From assembly GCA_029838215.1 (NCBI GenBank), contig JALGVI010000020.1, positions 1-37,810 of the forward strand: a stretch of DNA of 37,810 nucleotides, written 5' to 3'. The stretch comes from Candidatus Helarchaeota archaeon. Its GTDB lineage: Archaea > Asgardarchaeota > Lokiarchaeia > Helarchaeales > RDOG01. The notes beneath the pieces were generated by a model, which was given only the letters and a program-made list of their open reading frames with translations, ran no database searches and had not been told where the DNA came from. A program made the position numbers and the translations under genes. Shown here in pieces: positions 23,985-33,736 of the stretch; positions within the stretch are counted from its first letter, which is position 1; each line of letters starts with the position of its first letter.

Positions 23985-25757
23985 TTAAAGAAATTCTATT
24001 TCAGGATCTTCTTCGACGTAATCGCCTTCTCCTTTAATGGTATATGCAAGCGTTTCTTGACCACCAGCGGAAATGTCGCTCAATTCCCAAACCAATGAAG
24101 TGCCATCTTCGACATCGATTATTTCAGGTTTTTTCTCTTCTGGAGTCCAGCTTTTAAGCACGAATCCCTTTGGGATTAAATCCGTGACCTTGCATTTCTC
24201 AACAGGAACTTCGCCCTTATTTTGGAAGACAACATTAATTTCATACATGTCCGGTTCAGAACCAGGTCGAACCTGCTTGAATGCACGATATTTTCTTCTT
24301 ACCTGTCGTGCCGTGATCTTTACGTCGGGTAGCGAATTTTTCACGGGCTGACCAGGAGGAGTGACATTAAAATTCGCTTCTAACGGGCACCCATATTGCG
24401 CAGGTCTCGGTTCCCAAGCCTTTAATGGATAACTAATGACAATCTCATCCCCTGGATTAAGGGGTGTGCCAAATTGAGTAATGTTTGGAATATCAATCGT
24501 CAATCTGTGCTCAAGATCGGGATTGTCATTATCGGGTTCTAATTGTAAAAGCGGTCCTTTTCCTAAAGAATTCCCTGCAAGTTGAATTACAACTTGATCC
24601 AAAGAGGGAGGTTTGAAACTTGATGGAATTACATCGATGACCATTATTTTAGTAAGGGGTGCAGATCCCACATTTTTTATGGTGTCCGTTACTTTTATGT
24701 CCGTCTTTGCATGAGCAGGAACTTCTTGAGGTTCCAAGACTTTTTGAGACTCAATTGCTGCAACGGGAATGTCATCAGATTTCTTATGAATATGTCCCAC
24801 TACACGAGTGTTAAGAACTGAAAGAACTGAAAAGTCATTTGTCTTGGAAAATTTAGGTGGTGAATGACTGGTAACCTTGAAACTTTTTGACCAAACCTCA
24901 TTAGATGCTAATTCAATATATGGGTTTTCCTCAAGTGTTACCTCTTTTACTCCTTCTTTTACATGAATGACTTTCACGGTATTTAATTTCACGTCAAAAT
25001 CGCTCGTGTTTTGAAATTCAACAGTACAATCCCATTCATCTTCAGCAGCTTCATCTTTCTCAAGTGCAAAAATGCTCTCCGAAACACCAATAATGGTTGG
25101 ATTCAATTTGGATCTTTGAACTTTTTGAATTTCATAATTAACATCAATTTCGCCTGTAGGATATGGCGTTGTCTCCGTTGGGTTGGCACCTGCACGAAAA
25201 ACAAGGCTCTGCTCCTCTCCGGGTGGAATCGTTATGTCTTCCCACGAAATTAGGCGGCTTGATTCGTCAAAACTTGCATTGCCTGAAGTTGTCGATTCTA
25301 TTATGGGATTATCAAAGAAATCCAGTAGTTTTTTCTTAAGAGTAACTTTCGTGGTTGGTTGATTAGATGCATTTTTTAATGTCAATATGAACTTCGTTGG
25401 CATGCGACTGTCTAATACGAAATTCCAATTAATGTCATCACCTTTCTCAAAATAAGTGTCGACAGTTTCGGTCAATTCAATTAAAGGTCGATACGTGACA
25501 TCTTTCTCTTGGACAACATAAGTCACTTCGTTTTTTGCCTCTGGCTCTAAAGAACCGATTTTATTTTCCATCAAAGTCAGACTTGTTGATTGACTTCCTT
25601 CAAAAAAATGAACCAAGTTCCAAATTCGTTGCGATGATGATGGATTCACGGTAAGCAATTCGCCTTTTATTTCAATCGAATCTATCTTTCCTTTTCCTGA
25701 AAGTACTGTTTCCTCGGTTTCAGTTATGTTGAGAGTTATTCTCTTCGATTCGGGCAA
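23985..25757 (-). CDS. Large intracellular protein of repeated beta-sandwich (DUF11/CARDB-like) domains
   Basis: A 590-residue acidic protein. At least four units share the pattern of a strand such as FxxTLKNASxxP or VxFQNxGExPV, followed by a V(T/I)DxIPxxF strand: about 110-215, 240-330, 345-470 and 490-585. These resemble DUF11/CARDB-type beta-sandwiches normally found outside cells. Here there is no signal peptide, membrane segment or anchor, so the protein should be cytosolic. It is convergent with the small GTPase, with 17 bases between stops. I recognise no catalytic motif; a scaffold or structural role is inference. ATG start. Confidence 0.75.
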   Translation of the reverse strand: MPESKRITLNITETEETVLSGKGKIDSIEIKGELLTVNPSSSQRIWNLVHFFEGSQSTSLTLMENKIGSLEPEAKNEVTYVVQEKDVTYRPLIELTETVDTYFEKGDDINWNFVLDSRMPTKFILTLKNASNQPTTKVTLKKKLLDFFDNPIIESTTSGNASFDESSRLISWEDITIPPGEEQSLVFRAGANPTETTPYPTGEIDVNYEIQKVQRSKLNPTIIGVSESIFALEKDEAAEDEWDCTVEFQNTSDFDVKLNTVKVIHVKEGVKEVTLEENPYIELASNEVWSKSFKVTSHSPPKFSKTNDFSVLSVLNTRVVGHIHKKSDDIPVAAIESQKVLEPQEVPAHAKTDIKVTDTIKNVGSAPLTKIMVIDVIPSSFKPPSLDQVVIQLAGNSLGKGPLLQLEPDNDNPDLEHRLTIDIPNITQFGTPLNPGDEIVISYPLKAWEPRPAQYGCPLEANFNVTPPGQPVKNSLPDVKITARQVRRKYRAFKQVRPGSEPDMYEINVVFQNKGEVPVEKCKVTDLIPKGFVLKSWTPEEKKPEIIDVEDGTSLVWELSDISAGGQETLAYTIKGEGDYVEEDPEIEFL

Positions 25758-26356
25758 TTATTTACCTCCACAAATACGTCTTTAAGATTTAATTATTAGA
25801 CGCTAAATTATTTATGAGTTTCAATAGCGATAAAATGTTTTCGGTAGATCTTGTAAGTATCTTTGCCTAATTTAAGAACGACTATTAAAGAAAACAGAAT
25901 AATTTTAATAAATGATAAAATAATTGGAAAAGATATTTAACATAACGTTATTTAAAATGATATTGATTTAACATTTTGTCATCAATATGTCGAATTACTG
26001 ATTTGTTTCGAAATCCAAGTTGTAATTAATAGATCTTATCATTTTCTATTAGAATTTACCACGATCCACCAGAAAAATCTAAACAAAATAAAAAAATTGA
26101 TTCAAACGGGCAAGATATGTTCTCATCATTAAAAAGAACGGATTTGGCGCGATTTTTAAAAAATGATTCCGTATTAAAATTTGGTCACAAAAACCGTGAC
26201 ATGAGTAAAAGTAATCGGATGAGATCTCCAAGAATGGACAAAATTGAGAGCCATGACATTTTATACCCGAAAAACATATACTGACCCAAAGCTATCAAGA
26301 ATCACGCAGTTTTTTATGCAAACGGCTTAAATCTGAGAAGTAACAATCATTTAAAT
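25758..26356. other. 599-base AT-rich intergenic region between the repeat protein and tfb
   Basis: This region carries both divergent promoters. A TATA-like CTTAAATC at 26326-26333 lies about 25-30 bases before the tfb ATG, suggesting a leaderless or short-leader transcript. A 55-codon open frame (26117-26284) is listed separately. I see no tRNA, inverted repeat of note or other RNA fold. Confidence 0.5.
26117..26284 (+). CDS. Possible small basic protein (55 residues)
   Basis: An ATG-to-TGA frame of 55 codons between two divergent genes. The product is basic, with a helix-like N-terminus (FSSLKRTDLARFLKN) and several methionines in the second half. No family is recognised. GGGCAAGAT upstream is a poor ribosome-binding site. 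In such AT-rich DNA an open frame of this length can arise by chance, so it is only a candidate. Confidence 0.22.
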   Translation: MFSSLKRTDLARFLKNDSVLKFGHKNRDMSKSNRMRSPRMDKIESHDILYPKNIY

Positions 26357-27286
26357 ATGATGTCAAAAACCCTCTGGAATCCGCATGAAAAAACGGCAAT
26401 CAACCAACAACCGGATCTCGATGAGTGTCCGGAGTGTGGCTCAAAAAATATCATTCGGGACTATGTGAGGGGTGAATTAATCTGTTCCAATTGTGGAATT
26501 GTTCTTGAGGACCACATTATTGACAATTCGAGGGGTGTAAGGTCATTTTCTCCCGAGGAGAGGAATGCCCGCGATCAACATGGAAGTCCTTCTACATTAA
26601 TGCTCCCAGACAAAGGACTCTCAACCCAAATTGATAAAAAAACACCTAATAATATGAAAGCACGGGAGCGTCAAAAATTTGAGCGCATTCGTAAATGGCA
26701 AAATAGAATGACTTGGCAACAACGTAATTTAAGCATCGCCACGAATGAAATTCGCCGCTTGGCCAGCCAACTTGACCTGCCTGATAACGTTTCAGAAAGC
26801 GCTGCAAAACTTTATCGCAAGGTCTACAAAAAAGATCTTCTAAAAGGACGTAGTATTAAATGCATGGTCGCAGCGGCAGTCTACGTGGCCTGTCGACAGC
26901 AACAACTCCCAATCCCACTCTCAAAAATAGCAAGATTTACACTGGATAAAGAAAAATCCATACGCCATTGCTTACGAATCATCCAAAGAGAACTTAACAT
27001 AAAGGTGAATACGATTCATCCAAAATCCTTAATTGCTCAGATGGCAAGCCAGCTGAAGCTTTCTAATGATATCCAAAAAGATGCAACCGAAATTATAACT
27101 AAAGCTGAAAAAAAAGGAATGCTTTCGGGGAAAGATCCAAAAGGCATCGCTGCAGCTGCATTATACCTTGCATCATTAAAAAATGAAGACAGGCGCAGCC
27201 AAAATCAGGTTGCACGCGTTGCTGGCATTACAGAAGTAACTCTTCGAAATCGCTTTAAGGATTTAAATAAAGTAGCCACCATCTAA
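26357..27286 (+). CDS. tfb: Transcription initiation factor TFB (TFIIB)
   Basis: A 309-residue protein with the full TFB layout. The N-terminal zinc ribbon has Cys24, Cys27, Cys43 and Cys46. A B-reader/linker region follows (RSFSPEERNARDQHGSPST, about 62-80), then two cyclin-like repeats (about 115-200 and 210-305), ending in a helix-turn-helix that reads the BRE element. TFB bridges TBP at the TATA box and RNA polymerase. ATG start (two in a row). Transcribed alone; it ends 14 bases from the convergent acyltransferase gene. Confidence 0.97.
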   Translation: MMSKTLWNPHEKTAINQQPDLDECPECGSKNIIRDYVRGELICSNCGIVLEDHIIDNSRGVRSFSPEERNARDQHGSPSTLMLPDKGLSTQIDKKTPNNMKARERQKFERIRKWQNRMTWQQRNLSIATNEIRRLASQLDLPDNVSESAAKLYRKVYKKDLLKGRSIKCMVAAAVYVACRQQQLPIPLSKIARFTLDKEKSIRHCLRIIQRELNIKVNTIHPKSLIAQMASQLKLSNDIQKDATEIITKAEKKGMLSGKDPKGIAAAALYLASLKNEDRRSQNQVARVAGITEVTLRNRFKDLNKVATI

Positions 27287-27300
27287 TTCTTTTTTATTTT

Positions 27301-28551
27301 TCAAGATTCTTTTAATTTTTCAATTGCATTTTTTAGAATTTCTCTATAAGCGTGGTCATCACGGTCTTCTTCATAACTCATTTTTATGAATTTTTCATAA
27401 AACTCCAGTCGCTCGATGAGACTCTTACAAGGGTCATCACCAGTATATCTTGCGGTATGGTGAAAGATCTTGTTTTGATGATAAACAGGTAAAAAAGTCC
27501 ATTCAGGTAAATGCTTTCGAATATGTGTTTCCAGAATTCTATTAAGTTCCAACGTATTTTGCATTATCAATTTCTTGCGTGGAATTGTAAAATCCTTATT
27601 GTATTTAATCTCGGAACCAATGACGATGGTATGATGCTTCCGTTTAGGATCGGTCTCCACCCACATTAAAGCCATTCGACGATTATAAAACAAGGCAAGA
27701 GCGGCAGATCCTGCGGCGGTCCTACAATAATCTCCAAAAAATGGTACTAAAGGAAAATATGGATATCCTGCATCTGCAAACAAGCAAAGGATGCATTTCT
27801 TTTTCATTTCAGCATCGAGCATTTCTCGTATTTTTTTATCTCGGGCAGACTTGTCTCCTTTTGGATTCGGTATTAAAACAGTATTACCTGCTCGAATAAA
27901 TGGAACGAAACCCGCCATGGATTCAAGATCCATGACGTTGACAGCATGATGTCCCGTCATTCCAAAAAACGTATATACCAAGAAATTTGCCACGTGGGCG
28001 GATATAATAATACCACCCCTTCTCAAGACGAACTTATATAATTTCTCATCCAAAACCTTGAGGGAAACATATTTTTTCGCAAATCCTTTGACACGCAACA
28101 TTGCAGGGAAGACGAAGATGGCTTCTAATAGGTAACGAGCTAAATATCGCATGCTAGCAATCCTAAGACGCTTGACGATTTCAGGTACTCGCTCTTCACC
28201 GTATTTTTTGCGAATTCTCGAGCCCATTATTCGCTTGATATTCGTTTCAATATTATTCGATAGAAAAGGATAAGTCGCGGCTTCAATCGAAAACCATAAA
28301 ATTTCGCAAATTTTGATGAGAAATAAAGGTATCTTATGAGTAAATCGAAATAATCCATAATAATCAAGTTGCTCCATTACATAAAGCATTAGAGGATGGC
28401 CATATGGTAACGGAAATCCGCTCTTATCATCATCAATTTGTTTCATGTCAAATGAAACAATGTTTTTGAACGGATTCGACCTAAATACGTGCGATTTCAG
28501 TTTTTTTATGTATTTTTTGTGTTCTGCTTTATTCAAAAATGGCAGATTCAT
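27301..28551 (-). CDS. LpxL/HtrB-like lysophospholipid acyltransferase family protein
   Basis: A 416-residue protein. The first 160 residues hold hydrophobic helices (about 70-95 and 140-155), and the rest resembles the LpxL/HtrB acyltransferase fold. The block LVPFFGDYCRTAAGSAALAL matches the family's VPFFGRxxxTxxGxAxLA, and His186 in SAHVANF takes the place of the catalytic HxGNWE motif, though the glycine and acidic residue are not conserved. In bacteria the family acylates lipid A. Archaea lack lipid A, so another membrane lipid or glycolipid is the likely target, or the enzyme has changed chemistry. ATG start. Own transcription unit between tfb and actin. Confidence 0.72.
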   Translation of the reverse strand: MNLPFLNKAEHKKYIKKLKSHVFRSNPFKNIVSFDMKQIDDDKSGFPLPYGHPLMLYVMEQLDYYGLFRFTHKIPLFLIKICEILWFSIEAATYPFLSNNIETNIKRIMGSRIRKKYGEERVPEIVKRLRIASMRYLARYLLEAIFVFPAMLRVKGFAKKYVSLKVLDEKLYKFVLRRGGIIISAHVANFLVYTFFGMTGHHAVNVMDLESMAGFVPFIRAGNTVLIPNPKGDKSARDKKIREMLDAEMKKKCILCLFADAGYPYFPLVPFFGDYCRTAAGSAALALFYNRRMALMWVETDPKRKHHTIVIGSEIKYNKDFTIPRKKLIMQNTLELNRILETHIRKHLPEWTFLPVYHQNKIFHHTARYTGDDPCKSLIERLEFYEKFIKMSYEEDRDDHAYREILKNAIEKLKES

Positions 28552-28757
28552 CGTCCTCCATTAAAAATTAAGTATCTAAAAGTGCTTTACAATATGCAAT
28601 AAACTTAGTAATTCTCGAGGTTTTAAAATTTATCTTCTAATCATGTTTTTATTGCAATATCATTTTTCAATTTCAAAATTCTACAAAAAGAAATGAATCC
28701 GATAAAATTCATCAGATTAAAAAAAAGAATAAAAGGAAAAAATATATTCTTTACTGC

Positions 28758-29894
28758 TTAGAAGCAGCGATGGATGACGCCTGGTCCAATTTCATTATAT
28801 TCCTTGCGAGTTACCCACATTTTCTGGAATGTCTTGAGACTTGCCAGAATGCTTCCTCCGATCCAAACGGAATACATCCGCTCAGGTGGAGCGATGATTT
28901 TTACCTCAACGTTTTGTGGGATGAGCTCAGAAATTTCTCTCGTGAGGCGCTCTTTCAAGCCTGGGAACATGGTTGAACCACCAGAAAGAACAACGTTTGA
29001 ATAGAGATCACGTCGCAAATCGATGTCGCACTTTGAAACTGCTTCGAAGATAACTTCATCGATGGGTGGTGATTCTTTACCAACTGCAGATGGATTGAAT
29101 ACAACCTCAGGAGCGAGAAAACGCTCAACACCGACAGTGATTGTTGCCCCATCGGGTAACATGTAGGATTTTTCCATGCCCGAAACTTTTTCAGCAAGTT
29201 TGAGTTCCTTTTCAGGATCAAGCGCAACATAACAGAGCCTTTCTTTGATATCTCTAACGATTTCTTTTTCTGCAGATGTCGTGAGAGAATAACCTCTTTG
29301 TCGAAGTAGTCGCATTAGATATTCCGTGATATCACGACCCGCTAAATCCAAACGGGAAATAGCATGTGTTAATGCAAACCCTTCATAGATAGGTACAACG
29401 TGCGTAACTCCAGTTCCTGAATCGCATACGAGTCCTGTCGTTCGCCCAGAAGCATAAAGAGAAAGAACTGCCTGCATTGCTACGTAAAGAGCCGGAACGT
29501 GGAATTCATCAAACATGATTTCACACATTTTTTCCCGGTTTGGTCGGGGATTTAGAGGGGGTTCAGTAAGAAGGCAAGGATGTACCGTCGGATCTAATCG
29601 GAGGTCCGTATAGAATGTATAATGCCAAATTTTTTCCATGGCACCCCAATCTTCTACGATACCATGCCCAACAGGGTAAGAAAGGCGGAGAACACCACGC
29701 AATTGTAATGCTTCTTCACCGATATAGTACTCCCGTTGGTAATGCTCTACGTCAGTCATGATGGACGTATATTTTGGATATCCAATTAAGGTTGGGAATA
29801 CACTTCTCGGTTGGTCCTCACCAGCGTATCCGTTCTTAGAAATACCAGTTCCGTTGTCCACAACGACTGGTTTGCTCAGAACTTCTTCTTCCAT
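28758..29894 (-). CDS. Actin (Lokiactin)
   Basis: A 378-residue actin, almost exactly eukaryotic length and alignable end to end. Phosphate-binding loop 1 reads [15 protein letters not shown] (13-27; eukaryotic DNGSGMCKAGFAGDD), loop 2 reads [16 protein letters not shown], and the adenosine motif is [11 protein letters not shown]. The WHHTFYN-like helix is WHYTFYT, and the C-terminus HRCF recalls actin HRKCF. Lokiactins polymerise and interact with profilins in other Asgards. No actin-binding protein gene adjoins it here. ATG start with GGTGA five bases upstream. A long upstream region with an inverted repeat precedes it. Confidence 0.97.
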   Translation of the reverse strand: MEEEVLSKPVVVDNGTGISKNGYAGEDQPRSVFPTLIGYPKYTSIMTDVEHYQREYYIGEEALQLRGVLRLSYPVGHGIVEDWGAMEKIWHYTFYTDLRLDPTVHPCLLTEPPLNPRPNREKMCEIMFDEFHVPALYVAMQAVLSLYASGRTTGLVCDSGTGVTHVVPIYEGFALTHAISRLDLAGRDITEYLMRLLRQRGYSLTTSAEKEIVRDIKERLCYVALDPEKELKLAEKVSGMEKSYMLPDGATITVGVERFLAPEVVFNPSAVGKESPPIDEVIFEAVSKCDIDLRRDLYSNVVLSGGSTMFPGLKERLTREISELIPQNVEVKIIAPPERMYSVWIGGSILASLKTFQKMWVTRKEYNEIGPGVIHRCF

Positions 29895-30254
29895 TCATTT
29901 CACCAATTTTTTATATTTCACGAAATGCGAATTTATTGAGTATTTTAATAGTGTATTGAGAGATCTCAGAATTTTTAAAGTCTTTATCAAGAATCTCTCA
30001 AGAACTTGATTTTTCTATATTGTTTTTGTCATGAATGAAATATAAGCTTGATGCATTGTCATCTATATGGATTGTAGGGATGAAATCCTTAAACCGAATG
30101 ATCAAGAGAAATGAAGAAATGAATGCTTTTCATCAATAACAATCGCCATTGGAATTTAAATGAAAAGAAAAAAATGACTGGAAATGACTTTCCTGAAAAT
30201 TTTTAAAAGAATAAATAATTCATTAATCAATTGAAATCATGATTCATTAAATCA
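29895..30254. other. 360-base intergenic region between actin and PolB genes
   Basis: It holds the actin promoter region (the inverted repeat is listed separately, with a CTTTAAAAAT box on the minus strand at 29971-29980). The left end carries the minus-strand ribosome-binding site GGTGA. Beyond 30010 I see only AT-rich sequence with T/A runs and no credible gene or RNA. Confidence 0.5.
29956..30001 (-). promoter_or_regulatory. Inverted repeat around the actin promoter box
   Basis: Perfect nine-base arms TTGAGAGAT (29956-29964) and ATCTCTCAA (29993-30001) flank the minus-strand TATA-like box at 29971-29980, about 80 bases before the actin ATG. It is a candidate operator or mRNA hairpin; the position favours transcription control. 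Confidence 0.35.
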
Positions 30255-33032
30255 TTACATGAAGAATTCAAGACTTTTCGAGCCTGTTAGTTCATTAAAG
30301 TCTATATTTAAGGAATCTAAAACCTGTTCGAATACCGATTCTACCGTATCCTTGTATTTATTATAATCTATATCACCGACATTGGCTAGCTCAAGGGGTC
30401 TAACACCTTCTGTATCCGAGGTCTTCAAAAATTCGATGAATTCACCCGTCTCAACTTTTTTACCGTGTTTTTCTAACATCCGAGCGGCCTTTACGTGTTG
30501 GGGCGTTGTTTTAACATAGCCGTCCAATGGTCTGGTAAGGGCAACTTTAAACGCAAGTTCTTTCTTTGGAATCTGTTTATTCTTCAATTTTTTTAGCACG
30601 ACTCTTAAGAGCTTTCTAATTTTATCTTTGGCAACATCGAAGTCATCCTCGGTATGCACTTCACTTAAAATGTCGATCATCTTGTAAAATGCTTTTTGAA
30701 TGTAAGGAGGTGTATTTGATTTCTTCCCGGATAGTCCTTTAATATCAACGGTTCCATCCTGATATACACCAAAATAATTTTTCTTTCTACTTGAAAGTGC
30801 AACATAACGAAATATCTTTTCCACCTCAAGATCCATCTTGAGTTCTTCAGAACTCCACCTAACGATTTCATCCATCGCCTCTTTCGTAGGATTGAGTAAA
30901 AACACGCTATCTGTATCACCATAAAGCACGGTTATTCCCATGCTTTCGGCTTTTTTCTTTGTTTGTTCAATTGCATATCGCCCACCTGCCGTAGTAGAAT
31001 CCGCAACAGGGGGACAATACAACGGAAATTGGGCAAATCCAAAAACACCGTAACTTGCATTTACAATGACTTTAAGCGTGAATTGAATTATATTAAAAAA
31101 TCTGCGTTCTAATTCCGATATCGTTTTGTCTTTTGATTTTGGTTTAAACCATCTCACCCGTAACTCTTTTAAAAGACCGATAACTAAAGACATCACTCCA
31201 ACTCTTCGAGTGCAAATCCAATAATTCGTGCCAGGCATCAAATTTTTTCTGCATTCATCATGAAGACAATTAACCGTCTCATAACTCAAGTTATAGCGCT
31301 TGATAATGCTCGGATATAAAGATGCGAAATCCAATACGGCAACGTTAAAGTAAATGCCGGGCTTTGGTTCAATGACAATTGCACCCTGATACTTCTTCCC
31401 TTTTATGATCGCAGTTGATTTTGCTTCACCTTTTATCCCTAGAATGTAATCGGGATTAGGAATAAGATAGTTTCGTTGTCTATGTTCCCAATAAAAAAGA
31501 TTCTGCAACCAAGAACTTATTCCTTGACGCGTCAAATCTTCAATCGAAAGTTTTGAAATGCGCATTAGAAGGATGATGAGATTCATGACTAGATCATCAT
31601 CAAAGGTGGTAAGCTCGAGTGTTAATTCACTATCTCTTAAACAATAATAAGAAAGCTCATTATAAGTCATCTCAAAGATTTCCTTGTCGGGATGAGCAAT
31701 TTTTGAATGTTTTAATAATTGCTGAGAAATTTCATCAAGTGAGTTCCTTCTGTATGCATTTCTAAAGGCTGAGATCTTTATGGCGCGGTTTTGGAAAAAC
31801 CTGTAAAGATCTACGTGCACTCCGTTTTTCAATAAGGTGATTTCTCGACCCAGAGTTATGGGAATGTCCTTTTTGTCAATTCCAAGATTGACTGCCCTGT
31901 TATACAGATAAAGAAAATCAAAATTGTCTCCGTTAAAAGTAAGGACAACTGGAAACTTATCAATCGTGCGAAAAGTCGAAAGCAAAAGAGATCTTTCGTC
32001 GTCAAAGTATTCTATGTGCGTGTCTAATTCAAAAATGGGGTCTCCTTCTTCAACGCCTTCACGTCTTAAAGTCAGAACCCTTTTAAAATTATCAGTACCT
32101 GCAAAAGAAACACAAATTACAGATTCTTTCGCTTGTGCCGCAGAAGGCATCTTATTTGGTTCACTAGACACTTCAATGTCGATTGCCACGCGAGAAATTG
32201 GAGGTATGGGACAAAAAAATACATCAATTAAAGATGGTAAAAAAGCCTGAAATTCGGGTGGCTCATCTTTAAACCTGTCCAATAACTCCTTACGAAAATC
32301 GGCGGAGATTTTTATCTCTTCACGTTGTATTCGATCATTCTCGTCTATGTAATAAGGAAGACCAGGAATTAAGGCATTATCATAAATATAACAATTATGA
32401 TATCGAATCCTTGCTTCCCATGCCTTTGTTCCAATGATATCCCGCAAACTATTCCGCTTGCCACCAATCGAAAGAGGATCCTTGGCAATTACTTTAATGA
32501 TGGGTATCACCTTGTCAATAATGAGATCTGTCAACTTCTTTTCTTCTAAATGATCAAAACCACGATTCTCAAAAATTGCAGGATAATCTTTCTTTAACTT
32601 CTCTTTCGAAATGCGAGTGTACAAAAAAGGCTTATGACCGGTATTATCATACCAATATTTCATCTTACCGTCTTCATATATTCCCACGTATGCTTTATTT
32701 CTCTCCCCACTATAATCAACCTTTAAAAGAACGCGCACGTGTTCTTTTTTCACGTTTATTTCTTTCCCTTTTTGTTTTACTCCGCGGTTAATATTTTGCT
32801 TATCCTCCAAGGGATCAACATTGTCTTCCCTTTTAGGAGGAATCTGTTGCGGCGTATTCAAAATAAAGTCGTTTTCAGTTTTATCGGGAGACTTTTTAAT
32901 CTCTTTTCGTTCTTTTAATTTAGACGGCTTTGAAACCTTTTTCTCTGATTTCTTTTCCTTCTTATTTTTCTTATTCCCTGATTTCGTTTTCTTTTTTTTA
33001 GTAGTCCCGTCAAAATAATCCAATAAACTCAT
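30255..33032 (-). CDS. polB: Family-B DNA polymerase with lysine-rich N-terminal extension
   Basis: A 925-residue replicative-type polymerase. Proofreading motifs are intact: Exo I DIE (Asp285, Glu287), Exo II FNGDNFD (366-372) and Exo III YCLRD (463-467). Polymerase motifs are intact as well: A DFASLYPS (568-575), B KVIVNASYG (654-662) and C YGDTDS (704-709), plus KKNYFG (750-755). The first 95 residues are a low-complexity, lysine-rich extension that ordinary archaeal PolB enzymes (about 780 residues) lack. The extreme N-terminus SLLDYF resembles a PCNA-interacting (PIP) motif. ATG start; single-gene unit. Confidence 0.96.
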   Translation of the reverse strand: MSLLDYFDGTTKKKKTKSGNKKNKKEKKSEKKVSKPSKLKERKEIKKSPDKTENDFILNTPQQIPPKREDNVDPLEDKQNINRGVKQKGKEINVKKEHVRVLLKVDYSGERNKAYVGIYEDGKMKYWYDNTGHKPFLYTRISKEKLKKDYPAIFENRGFDHLEEKKLTDLIIDKVIPIIKVIAKDPLSIGGKRNSLRDIIGTKAWEARIRYHNCYIYDNALIPGLPYYIDENDRIQREEIKISADFRKELLDRFKDEPPEFQAFLPSLIDVFFCPIPPISRVAIDIEVSSEPNKMPSAAQAKESVICVSFAGTDNFKRVLTLRREGVEEGDPIFELDTHIEYFDDERSLLLSTFRTIDKFPVVLTFNGDNFDFLYLYNRAVNLGIDKKDIPITLGREITLLKNGVHVDLYRFFQNRAIKISAFRNAYRRNSLDEISQQLLKHSKIAHPDKEIFEMTYNELSYYCLRDSELTLELTTFDDDLVMNLIILLMRISKLSIEDLTRQGISSWLQNLFYWEHRQRNYLIPNPDYILGIKGEAKSTAIIKGKKYQGAIVIEPKPGIYFNVAVLDFASLYPSIIKRYNLSYETVNCLHDECRKNLMPGTNYWICTRRVGVMSLVIGLLKELRVRWFKPKSKDKTISELERRFFNIIQFTLKVIVNASYGVFGFAQFPLYCPPVADSTTAGGRYAIEQTKKKAESMGITVLYGDTDSVFLLNPTKEAMDEIVRWSSEELKMDLEVEKIFRYVALSSRKKNYFGVYQDGTVDIKGLSGKKSNTPPYIQKAFYKMIDILSEVHTEDDFDVAKDKIRKLLRVVLKKLKNKQIPKKELAFKVALTRPLDGYVKTTPQHVKAARMLEKHGKKVETGEFIEFLKTSDTEGVRPLELANVGDIDYNKYKDTVESVFEQVLDSLNIDFNELTGSKSLEFFM

Positions 33033-33329
33033 TAAAAAAACTCATCCTCAAGTAATAACAGCATGAAGAATCTCCAGCACGAGTTTTATCTTCATTTGTT
33101 ATTATTTGTCTCGCATCGTTAATAAATTGAAAGAATTTGCTTTGAGATTTCTCTATAAAAATAAGATTAAAAGATTTTTTTAAAACGATAAATTTAAGTA
33201 ATCTCCAATGAATAGAAACGAATTGTCTTAAATTCACGATTCAGAAACATTGAAGAAAAGACCTTCAGATAATGAGAGAAAAATGCAGTAATTTAAGAAA
33301 AAACAATTCTTCTAAAGGTTCTGCTTGCC

Positions 33330-33719
33330 ATGAGCGAAGAAATCGAAAATATAAAAAATATTCTCGCAGAAATCCCAAAAACACTTAACCAACTCTCACA
33401 ATCCATTGATAATTCCTTTCAAAAAGTCGAAAAATATTTTTCGCTTGTAGATGATAAATTAAAATATTTAACAACAGACTTTAAGGTGCTAGAAGAATAC
33501 ATACAAAAAGAAGACAAGAAAAATTACATGCAAATCGAAGAGTTAGTAAAAAGATTAGATAACGAAATGAGAAGAATTCGACATTACTTCGATTTGGATC
33601 GACTTAACAAGACAATCCAATCAATAGTTGACCTTCAAAATCGAATGTCTTTTGATATCGATGAAAAAAAGATTCAAGAAACGTTTAAATCTATCATGGA
33701 ATTCGTGAAAAAATTATAA
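33330..33719 (+). CDS. Coiled-coil protein 1 of the 33-37 kb cluster
   Basis: A 129-residue, highly charged, all-helical protein. Heptad-like spacing of leucine, isoleucine and phenylalanine runs through most of its length; no cysteines, membrane segment or known motif. ATG start preceded by an A/G-rich region. It is followed within about 20 bases by the next coiled-coil gene, so they are co-transcribed. By composition and size it resembles the next two proteins, and they may have arisen by duplication, though the sequences are now diverged. Function unknown; likely part of a multi-protein assembly. Confidence 0.72.
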   Translation: MSEEIENIKNILAEIPKTLNQLSQSIDNSFQKVEKYFSLVDDKLKYLTTDFKVLEEYIQKEDKKNYMQIEELVKRLDNEMRRIRHYFDLDRLNKTIQSIVDLQNRMSFDIDEKKIQETFKSIMEFVKKL

Positions 33720-33736
33720 AATGAGGGAAATCATGA

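Noticed and set aside
30255..30285. C-terminal PIP box of PolB (SKSLEFFM)
   Set aside because: It has FF, but the spacing to the aliphatic residue does not fit Qxxhxxaa. The N-terminal match is better.
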